From HGM12587 sp045128635 (GTDB lineage Bacteria; Bacillota; Clostridia; Lachnospirales; Lachnospiraceae), in contig JBGVRS010000193.1 of NCBI GenBank assembly GCA_045128635.1, positions 1 to 64,000 of the forward strand: a stretch of DNA of 64,000 bases. Direction: 5' to 3'. The notes beneath the pieces are model-generated. The model did not search any database. It was not told where the DNA came from and worked only from the letters and a program-made list of their open reading frames with translations. The translations under genes and the position numbers were made by a program. Position 1 is the stretch's first letter, and each line of letters starts with the position of its first letter. Shown piece after piece: positions 8,739 through 16,551 of the stretch.

Positions 8739-9817
8739 TTCATTTCCTTTCCTTCGGTTTCCGGAAGTGATGTTTTTAAAATCGCATCCCCTCGATCCAC
8801 CTTCACTTCATAACCAATTTCTTTCATCTGCTCTGTCAGAAGCTCAATCCCTTCTGCTGCAGAAATTTCTGTTCCTGCTTTCTCATCATAAAGCATGTAT
8901 TTCTTTCGTACTGAAACCGGAGATAGATTTGGCATCACCACGTTACAGCCTGCCAAAACTCCCTGTTTTCTTCCGTCGCTTTCTAAAGTTCCAAGTGCGG
9001 TGGTCGCCGGTAAAAGTACATCCGGCAGCATGATTCTGCAAAGTGCCAGAATCAATAATGTCAGCTCTACACTTCCTTTTTCTTCATCCTTAAACGGTGT
9101 ATCTTTGTGCGGCAAAAATGGACCAACGCCAATCATTTCCGGTTGAAATTTTTCCATAAATTTCATGTCTTTTGTAATAATCGACGCTGTCTGTCCCGGA
9201 GTTCCCACCATGATGCCGCAACCAGTCTGATAGCCCAGTGCTTTCAGATCATAAAGACACTGCATTCTGCTATCCAAAGTCTGATTTTCCGGGTGAAGCA
9301 TTCCAAAATGCTCTGCGTCTGCCGTTTCATGTCGCAGCAGATATCGATCTGCTCCAGCCTCCTTTAACAATTTATAGGATTCATAGCTTCTCTCTCCCAG
9401 AGATAGTGTTACGGCACAGTCAGGGTACTCTTTCTTGATCGTTCTAACGATTTCACACATACGTTCATCACTAAACCAGCCATCTTCTCCCCCCTGCAAT
9501 ACAAAGGTTCGAAAACCGTTTTCATAACCCTCTTTACAGCACTCCATGATGTCTGATAAAGTCAGACGGTATCGCTGACATTTCTTATTACTCTTTCTGA
9601 TTCCGCAGTAATAACAGTCACATTTGCAGAAATTTGAAAACTCAATGATTCCGCGAAAATAAATGTTTCTGCCAAATCTTTCTACCGCAATCTCCTGAGC
9701 AAGCTTTACGGCACACTCGAAGTCTTCTTTTGTATAAGTTGATAGAAGCTGTTCCCATTCATTTATTTCTAAAAAATGCTCTTTATTTAGTTTGAAAATA
9801 AGCTCCTGATTATTCAC
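8735..9817 (-). CDS. hydE: HydE-like radical SAM enzyme
   Basis: The 360-residue protein has the radical SAM motif CX3CX2C in NFCKCDCYYCGIRKSN (about 62-77), which matches the HydE signature, plus a BioB/HydE barrel: FVLQGGEDGWF, SLGERSYESYKLLKEAG, LRHETAD and GYQTGCGIMVGTPGQT. HydE supplies part of the diiron subcluster of [FeFe] hydrogenase. The auxiliary C-terminal cluster cysteines of some HydE proteins are not apparent. Its position within a nitrogenase-like operon, rather than beside hydG or hydA, is the odd point; it might be a paralogue working on a different metallocofactor. Confidence 0.88.
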   Translation of the reverse strand: MNNQELIFKLNKEHFLEINEWEQLLSTYTKEDFECAVKLAQEIAVERFGRNIYFRGIIEFSNFCKCDCYYCGIRKSNKKCQRYRLTLSDIMECCKEGYENGFRTFVLQGGEDGWFSDERMCEIVRTIKKEYPDCAVTLSLGERSYESYKLLKEAGADRYLLRHETADAEHFGMLHPENQTLDSRMQCLYDLKALGYQTGCGIMVGTPGQTASIITKDMKFMEKFQPEMIGVGPFLPHKDTPFKDEEKGSVELTLLILALCRIMLPDVLLPATTALGTLESDGRKQGVLAGCNVVMPNLSPVSVRKKYMLYDEKAGTEISAAEGIELLTEQMKEIGYEVKVDRGDAILKTSLPETEGKEMK

Positions 9818-9854
9818 TTTTTTATATCTCCATCTTTTGTAAAACGTGTTTTCT

Positions 9855-10646
9855 CTAATCCGACACGATATTGACCGGCACTACATTTTTCAGCCGGTTC
9901 CCATTTGCTTCGATTTCTCCAATAACCGCATCTACGCCAAATGCATTACGGATATTTTCTTCTGTCACGACAGAAACCGTATCACCAAATACATAGCTGC
10001 CGCCCTTTGATAAAATGAGTGCTTTCTGGGCTCTCTGCAGGGCATGCGCCGGATAATGAGTATTAAAAATACAGGTCATTCCCCGTGCCGCCAGATTGCT
10101 CATGGCATCTAAGACAACCAACTGGTTTTTAAAATCCAGATTGGATTCTGGCTCATCTAAGATCAATACTTTCGGATCTGAAGCAAGAGCTTTTGCGATG
10201 AGAATCATCTGCAATTCCCCGCCGCTCACCTCTGAGCATTTCTTATCAGCCAGTCTGGAAATTCCAAGAAACTCCAGCACTTCCATGGCTTTCTCCACAT
10301 CCTGTTTCTTTGGCGCTTCAAAAAGATTCAAGGAACTGCTTCGGCCAAGAAGCACCATCTCCAATGCAGTATAAGCAGAGGAAACCGATTTTGCCTGAGG
10401 TACATATGCCATCTTACTCCAAAGCTTTCTTGGCGGCATGGCGTCAATGTCTTCGCCGTCTAAGAGGCTCTTTCCCGCTCTCCATTTCAGCATCCCCGTA
10501 ATACATCGAAGCATGGTAGTTTTTCCTGCACCGTTGGGTCCTAAAATTGCAAGAATTTCTCCTGCATTTACTTCAAAATTAATATTTTCAAAAATCGGCA
10601 CATTTTTCTTGTAATAAAAACTGCCTTTTTCTACATTTAATCTCAT
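9855..10646 (-). CDS. ABC transporter ATP-binding protein, FecE/BtuD (iron-complex) type
   Basis: The protein has 263 residues from the ATG at 10646, chosen because it overlaps the permease stop (ATGA) and has GGAGG nine bases upstream. It has Walker A LGPNGAGKTTML (about 35), the Q-loop segment AYVPQAK, the signature SGGELQM, Walker B VLILDEPES and the switch histidine NTHYPAH. It energises uptake with the FecCD-type permease and the lipoprotein at 4338. Family members import ferric siderophores, haem, cobalamin or molybdate complexes. Confidence 0.9.
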   Translation of the reverse strand: MRLNVEKGSFYYKKNVPIFENINFEVNAGEILAILGPNGAGKTTMLRCITGMLKWRAGKSLLDGEDIDAMPPRKLWSKMAYVPQAKSVSSAYTALEMVLLGRSSSLNLFEAPKKQDVEKAMEVLEFLGISRLADKKCSEVSGGELQMILIAKALASDPKVLILDEPESNLDFKNQLVVLDAMSNLAARGMTCIFNTHYPAHALQRAQKALILSKGGSYVFGDTVSVVTEENIRNAFGVDAVIGEIEANGNRLKNVVPVNIVSD

Positions 10647-11662
10647 AACTGCCATCCTCCGCTTTTTCTCATGAGAATAATAAAGAATGGTGCGCCGATG
10701 ATGGCTGTCAGGATTGAGACCGGAATTTCCGAAGCAGTCATGGTTCTTGCAACTGTATCTACAATTACCATAAATGTTGCACCAAGGCTGATGGATGCCG
10801 GAATCAGTGATAAATGGTTGCTTCCAAATTTCATTCTGCACATATGTGGAATGAGAAGTCCAACCCAGCCCACCTGACCACACATAGACACACAGGAAGC
10901 GGTAATCATGGTTGCACATATAATGGTCACGATTCGAAGGGTGTAAATGTTGATTCCTGAAGATTTTGCTTCATCTTCTGATAATGGAAGCAGATTCATC
11001 CTCCAGCGAATCAGAAACAATACTGCTATCCCAATTAAAATTGCCGGTGCGCCAAACATCAGGCTTCGATAACTGGCACTGCTGAGTGCTCCCATAAGCC
11101 AGTAAGTAATGGCTGGAAGCTGGGTTTCCGCATCTGCTACATATTTTACCAACGATACCAGTGCATTAAATAAAGAACCCATCATGATACCGGAAAGAAC
11201 CACAGAGCTTAATCCTCTGCCTTTTCCGGAACCGCCAAGCCAGGTCAATGTAACCGCCAGTGCCCCCATCACAAATGACACCACCTGCATTCCCAGCATA
11301 TCAAGCCCCAGTAAAATCCCAAGAGCTGCACCAAAGCTTGCACCACTGGCTACCCCTAAGGTATCCGGTGTTGCCAGAGGGTTTGCAAATAAACTCTGGA
11401 ATGCACAGCCTGCAGTTGATAATCCTGCCCCAACCAAAAGTGCCAATAAAATTCGCGGAATTCGAAGATTCCATACGGTTTTATAAGCCATTTCTGAAAT
11501 CTCATAGTTTCCGGTAAAATGCCCTGCAATTGCTTCGATCACCTCTGCCGGAGTGATAAAATACCGCCCGATTCCAAGGGCTATCAATGCGGTAACAATT
11601 GGCAAAATAATCAGAGCAATCTTCCATCCCGCAGACAATCTTCCTGTTTTTGTCAGACTCAT
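10643..11662 (-). CDS. FecCD-type iron-complex ABC permease
   Basis: The 339-residue membrane protein has about ten segments and the FecCD/BtuC pattern: NLRIPRILLALLVGAGLSTAG near residue 68, FANPLATPDTLGVASGA, and the cytoplasmic coupling loop near GQVGWVGLLIPHMCRM. It overlaps the TM1266-family gene stop by one base and the ATPase start by four, so expression is tightly coupled. Together with the ATPase and the distal lipoprotein it forms a complete importer for an iron or other metal complex. Confidence 0.92.
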   Translation of the reverse strand: MSLTKTGRLSAGWKIALIILPIVTALIALGIGRYFITPAEVIEAIAGHFTGNYEISEMAYKTVWNLRIPRILLALLVGAGLSTAGCAFQSLFANPLATPDTLGVASGASFGAALGILLGLDMLGMQVVSFVMGALAVTLTWLGGSGKGRGLSSVVLSGIMMGSLFNALVSLVKYVADAETQLPAITYWLMGALSSASYRSLMFGAPAILIGIAVLFLIRWRMNLLPLSEDEAKSSGINIYTLRIVTIICATMITASCVSMCGQVGWVGLLIPHMCRMKFGSNHLSLIPASISLGATFMVIVDTVARTMTASEIPVSILTAIIGAPFFIILMRKSGGWQL

Positions 11663-11916
11663 TATTTTGCACCTACATTAGAGTAAGCCGCCTTGGAGCT
11701 GACTCCTTTTAATTTTCCAATCTTGCCTGAAAGGGCACTGATCACATCCTGTGGTGCATCAATGGCGATGCTGATGATGTTAATTCCCTTCTGACGGTAT
11801 GGAATGCCCATACGACCGATAATATAATCCCCATAGGTATGTAAGATTTCATTCACTTCATGAACTGCATCCGGGTTTTCTACAATGATGCTGATCACTG
11901 CTACACGTGTTTCCAT
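11662..11916 (-). CDS. TM1266-family iron-only hydrogenase system putative regulator
   Basis: The 84-residue protein has the ferredoxin-like (ACT/NikR-C-like) fold pattern of the TM1266 family: VAVISIIVENPDAVHEVNEI, then YGDYIIGRMGIPYR and GINIISIAIDA. Members are associated with [FeFe]-hydrogenase maturation loci and have been proposed to be ligand-sensing regulators, but their function is not settled. It is the first gene of the nine-gene operon, placed 3' of a structured leader and a good AGGAGG site, so it is a candidate feedback sensor for the pathway. Confidence 0.9.
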   Translation of the reverse strand: METRVAVISIIVENPDAVHEVNEILHTYGDYIIGRMGIPYRQKGINIISIAIDAPQDVISALSGKIGKLKGVSSKAAYSNVGAK

Positions 11917-11928
11917 AGTTTGCCTCCT

Positions 11929-12110
11929 AAAATAAAATTAGAGTTGCATCTGACGACGCAACTCCATTAAAAACAACACTATGTGGGGACAGTACCCCCT
12001 TAAATATCCTATAGCTAATATTTTCATGTAAATTGTGTCTTTCACCTCAATGCAATATTTTGGTGTCAGATAACTCGCTTCTTGAACTACTAATGTTCAA
12101 GAAAATCTAT
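11929..12110 (-). promoter_or_regulatory. Structured 5' leader with terminator/antiterminator switch (candidate riboswitch)
   Basis: The transcript starting near 12108 has about 190 nt before the first ATG. Near its 3' end GAGTTGC (11964-11958) pairs with GCAACTC (11947-11941), and a U-rich run follows: an intrinsic terminator. Upstream, GAGTTATCTGAC (12076-12065) is complementary to GTCAGAT..AACTC (11954-11941), so it would seize the 3' arm of the terminator. Between lie a GGGG/CCCC hairpin (about 11979-11997) and several conserved-looking loops. A further hairpin TCTTGAAC/GTTCAAGA opens the leader. I do not recognise it as any known riboswitch class. Confidence 0.72.
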
Positions 12111-12114
12111 TTTT

Positions 12115-12143
12115 ATATTAGCATTCTCTACTTTTTATGTCAA
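12115..12143 (-). promoter_or_regulatory. Strong sigma-A promoter of the nitrogenase-like operon
   Basis: Reading the minus strand, TTGACA (12143-12138) and TAATAT (12120-12115) are separated by exactly 17 bases. It is the only good promoter between the operon and the divergently positioned upstream sequence and would drive the leader RNA. Confidence 0.8.
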
Positions 12144-12178
12144 TTAGTTTGGACTAATTCCATATTTTTCCTATCCCT

Positions 12179-13564
12179 TTATTCTTCTGTACAAAACAAG
12201 TCATCTCTGGTGATATTTTTCAGCCATTTCATACTTCTATAATGTTTAAATACCCACGGCCACTTCACAAATTCATCGGTACATAGCAGGAAATATACAG
12301 CCATTACCGGAAGATTTAACACAAAAGCTGCGATAAATCCCAGTGGAACTGCATAAACCCACATATCGATGGTATCACAGATAAACCCAAATCTGCTGTC
12401 TCCTCCGGCACGGAATACCCCTGCAATCAGGGTCGCATTCACAGCTCCACCCATAATATAATAGCTGTTAATAAGAAGCATATATTTCAAATATTTATGG
12501 GCATTTTCCGTAAGATCCGCAAATTCCAGCACCAACGGGCTGATTAAAAGAATCACAACTCCACCCAATGCCCCTGTGATAATTGCTAATTTGAGAATCT
12601 TCGAAGCACATTCTTTTGCTTCTTCCATCCGATTCATCCCAATAATATTTCCCAAGAGGATGGTTCCGCCACTGCCGATTCCAAAGCATAAGGTTGACCC
12701 AAAATTTCGCACAACCGTCACCAGTGAATTTGCCGCTACCACGTCTGAACCTAAATGACCCATGATTACAGAATACATGGAAAATGCAAGTCCCCAGATA
12801 ATGTCATTGCCAAGTGCCGGCAGGGATAGTCTGATGAAATCCTGCATTAACAGTTTGTTTTTCTTAAGCATATAAAGGAAATTCAGCTTGATTTCCTTCT
12901 GTCTTAATGAAACCACAAAACATCCAATTAACTCAATGACACGTGATAACATGGTGGCAAGTGCCACTCCTGCAACACCCATCTTTGGTGCGCCAAAAAG
13001 TCCGAAAATAAATACTGCATTCAGAATAATATTTAACACAAAAGCCGTCACATTTAAAATCATACTGATCTTTACTTCTCCGATACTCCGAAGCACCGAT
13101 AAGTAAATTTCCAGAATACCCCAGCAAAGGTATGTAACACTCATGTATCTAAGATAGGTTGCTCCCAGTGTAATGAGTTCCTGATCTTTGGTAAATACAA
13201 GCATCATCAATTCCGGTTTCAACAGTGCCAGTATCGCAAATGCAAAGGATGCAATCAGGGAAATTCTCATTGCAAAACCCTGTACCACTCGAATCGGTTC
13301 GTATTCGCCTTTGCCGTAATACTGGGCACAAAGCATGGTTGCACCAGTCCCAAGCCCATAATAAAACATAAACAATATGTTCGTGTACTGGGCAGCCAAT
13401 GAAACTGCAGAGATTGCAGACTGGCTTACATAGTTTAGCATGACTACGTCCGCAGAACCTACTGCTGCACTTAACAGGTTCTGGATAACAATCGGGGTGA
13501 CTAACTGATAAATCTTTTTGTAAAACTCTCTGTCTTTTTCACTTTTTATAATTCTATGTAACAT
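12179..13564 (-). CDS. MATE-family multidrug/sodium antiporter
   Basis: The protein has 461 residues when started at the ATG at 13564, just after the YbaK stop codon; a start seven codons upstream would overlap that gene. It has twelve predicted membrane segments with the MATE halves beginning ITPIVIQNLLSA-like (YQLVTPIVIQNLLSAAVGSAD) and FIRLSLPALGNDIIWGLAFS. MATE proteins export cationic drugs, dyes or metabolites using Na+ or H+ gradients. No substrate can be deduced. It is probably co-transcribed with the YbaK-like gene. Confidence 0.9.
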   Translation of the reverse strand: MLHRIIKSEKDREFYKKIYQLVTPIVIQNLLSAAVGSADVVMLNYVSQSAISAVSLAAQYTNILFMFYYGLGTGATMLCAQYYGKGEYEPIRVVQGFAMRISLIASFAFAILALLKPELMMLVFTKDQELITLGATYLRYMSVTYLCWGILEIYLSVLRSIGEVKISMILNVTAFVLNIILNAVFIFGLFGAPKMGVAGVALATMLSRVIELIGCFVVSLRQKEIKLNFLYMLKKNKLLMQDFIRLSLPALGNDIIWGLAFSMYSVIMGHLGSDVVAANSLVTVVRNFGSTLCFGIGSGGTILLGNIIGMNRMEEAKECASKILKLAIITGALGGVVILLISPLVLEFADLTENAHKYLKYMLLINSYYIMGGAVNATLIAGVFRAGGDSRFGFICDTIDMWVYAVPLGFIAAFVLNLPVMAVYFLLCTDEFVKWPWVFKHYRSMKWLKNITRDDLFCTEE

Positions 13565-13565
13565 A

Positions 13566-14033
13566 TTACCAGCCTTTACAAACATTTACCCATTCTGTGT
13601 AACCGGAATAAGTCTCTAATTCTTCAATCGTAAGCTCAATGGCACTGTTGCTGCTTCCGCAAGCCGGAAATACAGTCTCAAATCTTTTCAGGGATTCATC
13701 CAGATATACCGTAACCCCTTCATTCACCGCAAATGGACACACGCCTCCTACGGCATGTCCTATCAATTCTACTGCCTCTTCTACCGTCAGCATCTTCGCT
13801 TTTGCGCCAAACTGATGCTTGTATTTTGCATTATCAACTTTGGCATCACCTGCTACCACGATTACGATTGGTTTGTCTGCCACTTTAAAGCTTAAGGATT
13901 TCGCGATACGGCATCCTTCACAATTCAGTGCCTGCGCCGCCAGTTCTACCGTAGCACTGGAAACATCAAATTCCTGAATACGGTCCGCCATATTAAATTT
14001 TCCAAAATATTCTTTTACTCTTTCAATCGACAT
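13566..14033 (-). CDS. YbaK/EbsC-type aminoacyl-tRNA deacylase
   Basis: The 155-residue protein matches the YbaK/ProX editing-domain family: an N-terminal helix (VKEYFGKFNM), CEGCRIAKSLSF with the conserved lysine, the KYKHQFGAKAKML segment, and the GHAVGGVCPFAVNEGV motif close to the C terminus. Such free-standing editing proteins hydrolyse misacylated tRNAs, often Cys-tRNAPro or Ala-tRNAPro. It is cytoplasmic, preceded by a TCCTCC-complement ribosome site, and followed directly by the MATE gene. Confidence 0.9.
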   Translation of the reverse strand: MSIERVKEYFGKFNMADRIQEFDVSSATVELAAQALNCEGCRIAKSLSFKVADKPIVIVVAGDAKVDNAKYKHQFGAKAKMLTVEEAVELIGHAVGGVCPFAVNEGVTVYLDESLKRFETVFPACGSSNSAIELTIEELETYSGYTEWVNVCKGW

Positions 14034-14085
14034 TTTTTCATTCCTCCTCGGATAAATTTAGCATAAGTAAATAGTAAATACAAGC

Positions 14086-14113
14086 AAAAGCCCTGCCTTA
14101 CGGCAGAGCTTTA
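14086..14113 (-). terminator. Intrinsic terminator after alanine dehydrogenase
   Basis: On the minus strand, AAGCTCTGCC pairs with GGCAGGGCTT around a short loop, followed by TTTTG. It lies between the ald stop and the YbaK start. Confidence 0.7.
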
Positions 14114-14143
14114 CTTCTACTTTTCCATCTATCTTTATAGCAT

Positions 14144-15259
14144 TTATTTGATCAATTCTGCCGGATCTGTATATTCCAGATCTAACGCTTCTGCTACGCC
14201 TTTATAGGTACATTTACCATCATAGCAGTTCAAGCCTTCCAGTAATCCCTTATCTGCTGCACAGGCACCTTCCACGCCTTTTGCCGCCAGCTTCAGACCA
14301 TATGGAAGTGTTGCATTTGCCAGTGCCAGAGTAGAAGTACGTGCCACTGCACCCGGCATATTTGCTACACAATAGTGAATGATTCCGTCTACTTTGAAGA
14401 TTGGATCATCATGTGTTGTTACATGACTCGTTTCTGCGTTACCGCCCTGGTCAATTGCCACGTCTACAATTACCGCGCCCTGTTTCATCAGTTTTAAATC
14501 TTCTTTTCTGATCAGTATCGGCGCTGTTGTACCCGGAACAAGTACCGCACCTACAACCAGATCAGCCTCTTTGATTGCTTTTAATACATTGCCACGGCTT
14601 GCATACAATGTGGTAATACGTTTATCGAAAATATCATCCAGATATCCAAGACGTTCCAAATTCAGATCCAGAACAGTTACATTTGCACCCATTCCGACTG
14701 CCATCTTACAAGCATTGGTTCCTACATTACCACCGCCAAGGATGACTACATTGCCACAGGCAACCCCAGGAACACCTGCCAGAAGAACACCGCGTCCACC
14801 ATAGATTTTTTCTAAATATTTTGCACCTTCCTGAATGGAAAGACGACCTGCAATATGACTCATTGGAGCCAGACATGGCAATCCACCTCTAGGTCCCACA
14901 ATGGTTTCATAAGCAACCGCTTTGGTTTTCTTTTCCATCAGTACTTTTGTCAGCGGTTCATTGTCTGCCAGATGAAGATAAGTATAAATAATCTGACCCT
15001 CTTTGATCAGGTCGTATTCACTTTCCAGCGGCTCTTTTACCTTTACAATCATGTCTGCGCCAGCCCAAACCCCAGCAGCATCTGCTAAAATCTGCGCACC
15101 TGCTTCTTCGTATTCCTGATCCGTAAAGTCAGAACCAAGACCTGCACCTGCCTCAACCAACACTGTATGACCGGCATGTACATAATCACTGACATTTGCC
15201 GGAGTCATACCTACACGAAATTCATTGTTTTTAATCTCTTTCGGAAGCCCAATAATCAT
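14144..15259 (-). CDS. ald: Alanine dehydrogenase
   Basis: The protein has 371 residues from the ATG at 15259, preceded by GAGAGGTG at seven bases; an ATG three codons upstream is less well placed. It has the alanine dehydrogenase/PntA N-terminal domain (GLPKEIKNNEFRVGMTP, with the substrate-binding Arg and Lys), KVKEPLESEY, and the catalytic-type histidine in TYLHLAD. The Rossmann nucleotide site is VVILGGGNVGTNACKMAVGM, with Asp after the second strand (VLDLN), indicating NAD. It interconverts L-alanine and pyruvate with ammonia release. It appears monocistronic. Confidence 0.95.
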   Translation of the reverse strand: MIIGLPKEIKNNEFRVGMTPANVSDYVHAGHTVLVEAGAGLGSDFTDQEYEEAGAQILADAAGVWAGADMIVKVKEPLESEYDLIKEGQIIYTYLHLADNEPLTKVLMEKKTKAVAYETIVGPRGGLPCLAPMSHIAGRLSIQEGAKYLEKIYGGRGVLLAGVPGVACGNVVILGGGNVGTNACKMAVGMGANVTVLDLNLERLGYLDDIFDKRITTLYASRGNVLKAIKEADLVVGAVLVPGTTAPILIRKEDLKLMKQGAVIVDVAIDQGGNAETSHVTTHDDPIFKVDGIIHYCVANMPGAVARTSTLALANATLPYGLKLAAKGVEGACAADKGLLEGLNCYDGKCTYKGVAEALDLEYTDPAELIK

Positions 15260-15350
15260 AAAATGCACCTCTCTTTCCTAGGTTTCTTATGATTTAATTA
15301 TATCGTATATGGAGTTTAATGTAAAAGTATATTTATGCAGACATCACCAT

Positions 15351-16295
15351 TTACTTTAATACCAATTTTTTATTCTTAAGCAAATCTTTTATCATAAAAT
15401 CATACTTACTACGATCCGGATCTTCCAAAATAGACGTTATTCTTCCACCAGCATCTTTTGAAGATACACCACATAAAAATATCTTCTCGTTACTTGTTCC
15501 ATAATCCAAAATAATATACCTGTCATGAAAAACACCACCTGAATGAAATAATTGAATATTCAACTTCGGATATTCTTTACAAAAATCTTTAAATGTACTT
15601 TGTCTGAGACCATTTATAAGATTATCACTAAAAATCGACACATCTATTTCTTTCTGTATATTGATTAATTTCTCCAATGTTTTCAATCCAATATAATTGT
15701 CTACAATAAAAATAGATTTCTTCGCTTGTCTGTAAATTTCATCATAAACAACATCCGCTTTAAAAGGATTTCCATTCAGTATCAAATACCCTCGCTTAAT
15801 ATGTGGTTCTCCAAATTCATTCATAACCTCTGATAATTCAGAATGAGTAACAACATTACTTAGTCTGTCCATAACTTCTGCCATCTGATTTTCTACATTA
15901 TTCAAGTCACAGCGTAGTTCCATCGTAGTATGTATATTTTGAGATATTTGCATAGATAACTGCAAATATTCTCGTTCACCAATCAAATCCTGATTCTCTA
16001 TAATATAGTCTTTCATTTGTTTAAAGGTTCGAATCAATGCTTTACTCTGTTTTATTGCAAGTTCCCCTTTCAACACTGTCATAAGCATGTAGATTCCTTG
16101 TTCTGTAAAAACTTTTGGCAGTTTTCTACGACCACCCCAACTTGATGTCAATTTTTTTGACATCAAGTTTTCAAACTCCTCTTTGGTAAGTTCAAACATA
16201 AAATCTTCATCGAATTTTTCAATATTATTTTTTACTTGCTGATTAAATCCTTCTATCAGAGGGACTGTGACCCTCTGTTTACATAGAAATTCCAT
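15351..16295 (-). CDS. ORF6N-domain protein with PLD-like C-terminal region, probably 5'-truncated
   Basis: The 314-residue frame contains most of an ORF6N DNA-binding domain (FNQQVKNNIEKFDEDFMFEL, SSWGGRRKLPKVFTEQGIYM), a coiled middle part, and a C-terminal region with an HDRYIILD motif and IFIVDNYIG that resembles the phospholipase D-like half of related proteins. The usual first 30 or so residues of the ORF6N domain (the initial strand and LAxLYGV-type helix) are missing. The first 16 residues instead come from sequence that is the leader of the small toxin gene on the opposite strand. It is probably a remnant or an N-terminally altered protein. ORF6N proteins are typical of phages and genomic islands. 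Confidence 0.7.
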   Translation of the reverse strand: MEFLCKQRVTVPLIEGFNQQVKNNIEKFDEDFMFELTKEEFENLMSKKLTSSWGGRRKLPKVFTEQGIYMLMTVLKGELAIKQSKALIRTFKQMKDYIIENQDLIGEREYLQLSMQISQNIHTTMELRCDLNNVENQMAEVMDRLSNVVTHSELSEVMNEFGEPHIKRGYLILNGNPFKADVVYDEIYRQAKKSIFIVDNYIGLKTLEKLINIQKEIDVSIFSDNLINGLRQSTFKDFCKEYPKLNIQLFHSGGVFHDRYIILDYGTSNEKIFLCGVSSKDAGGRITSILEDPDRSKYDFMIKDLLKNKKLVLK

Positions 16296-16327
16296 AGGGA
16301 AAATCTTGTTTGAGAGGGGTGATATTT

Positions 16328-16411
16328 ATGGTTACATATTCTGACTTGTTTCAGTTTGTAATTATGCTTGTCACAGTTATTACTTTAGTATATAGCTGTA
16401 CAAAAAAGTAA
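16328..16411 (+). CDS. Small hydrophobic type I toxin-like peptide (Hol_Tox family)
   Basis: This 27-residue peptide begins MVTYSDLFQF, has one hydrophobic membrane segment (VIMLVTVITLVYS) and ends in lysines. That is the layout of the putative holin-like toxins (TxpA/BsrE relatives) of Firmicutes. AGAGGGG precedes the ATG by about eight bases and is complementary to ACCCTCT at 16270-16276 in the leader, so the site may be hidden in a hairpin. A strong terminator follows immediately. The matching antisense RNA was not located with confidence. The family reading rests on pattern recognition of a short peptide. Confidence 0.72.
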   Translation: MVTYSDLFQFVIMLVTVITLVYSCTKK

Positions 16412-16445
16412 CCGCTCACAAGTACCAGTTGTGAACGGTTTTTAA
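16410..16445 (+). terminator. Terminator of the toxin-like gene
   Basis: AACCGCTCACAA and TTGTGAACGGTT pair around a seven-base loop (one mismatch) and are followed by TTTTT. The stop codon of the peptide lies at the foot of the stem. Confidence 0.85.
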
Positions 16446-16551
16446 AATAAAACTATTAATACTGGACTAACCTTTTTACTGGCAGTACCTTTTCTAAAAT
16501 TATACTATCACTTTTATAAGGATATGTCAAAAATAATTCCTTGAGAAAGCC

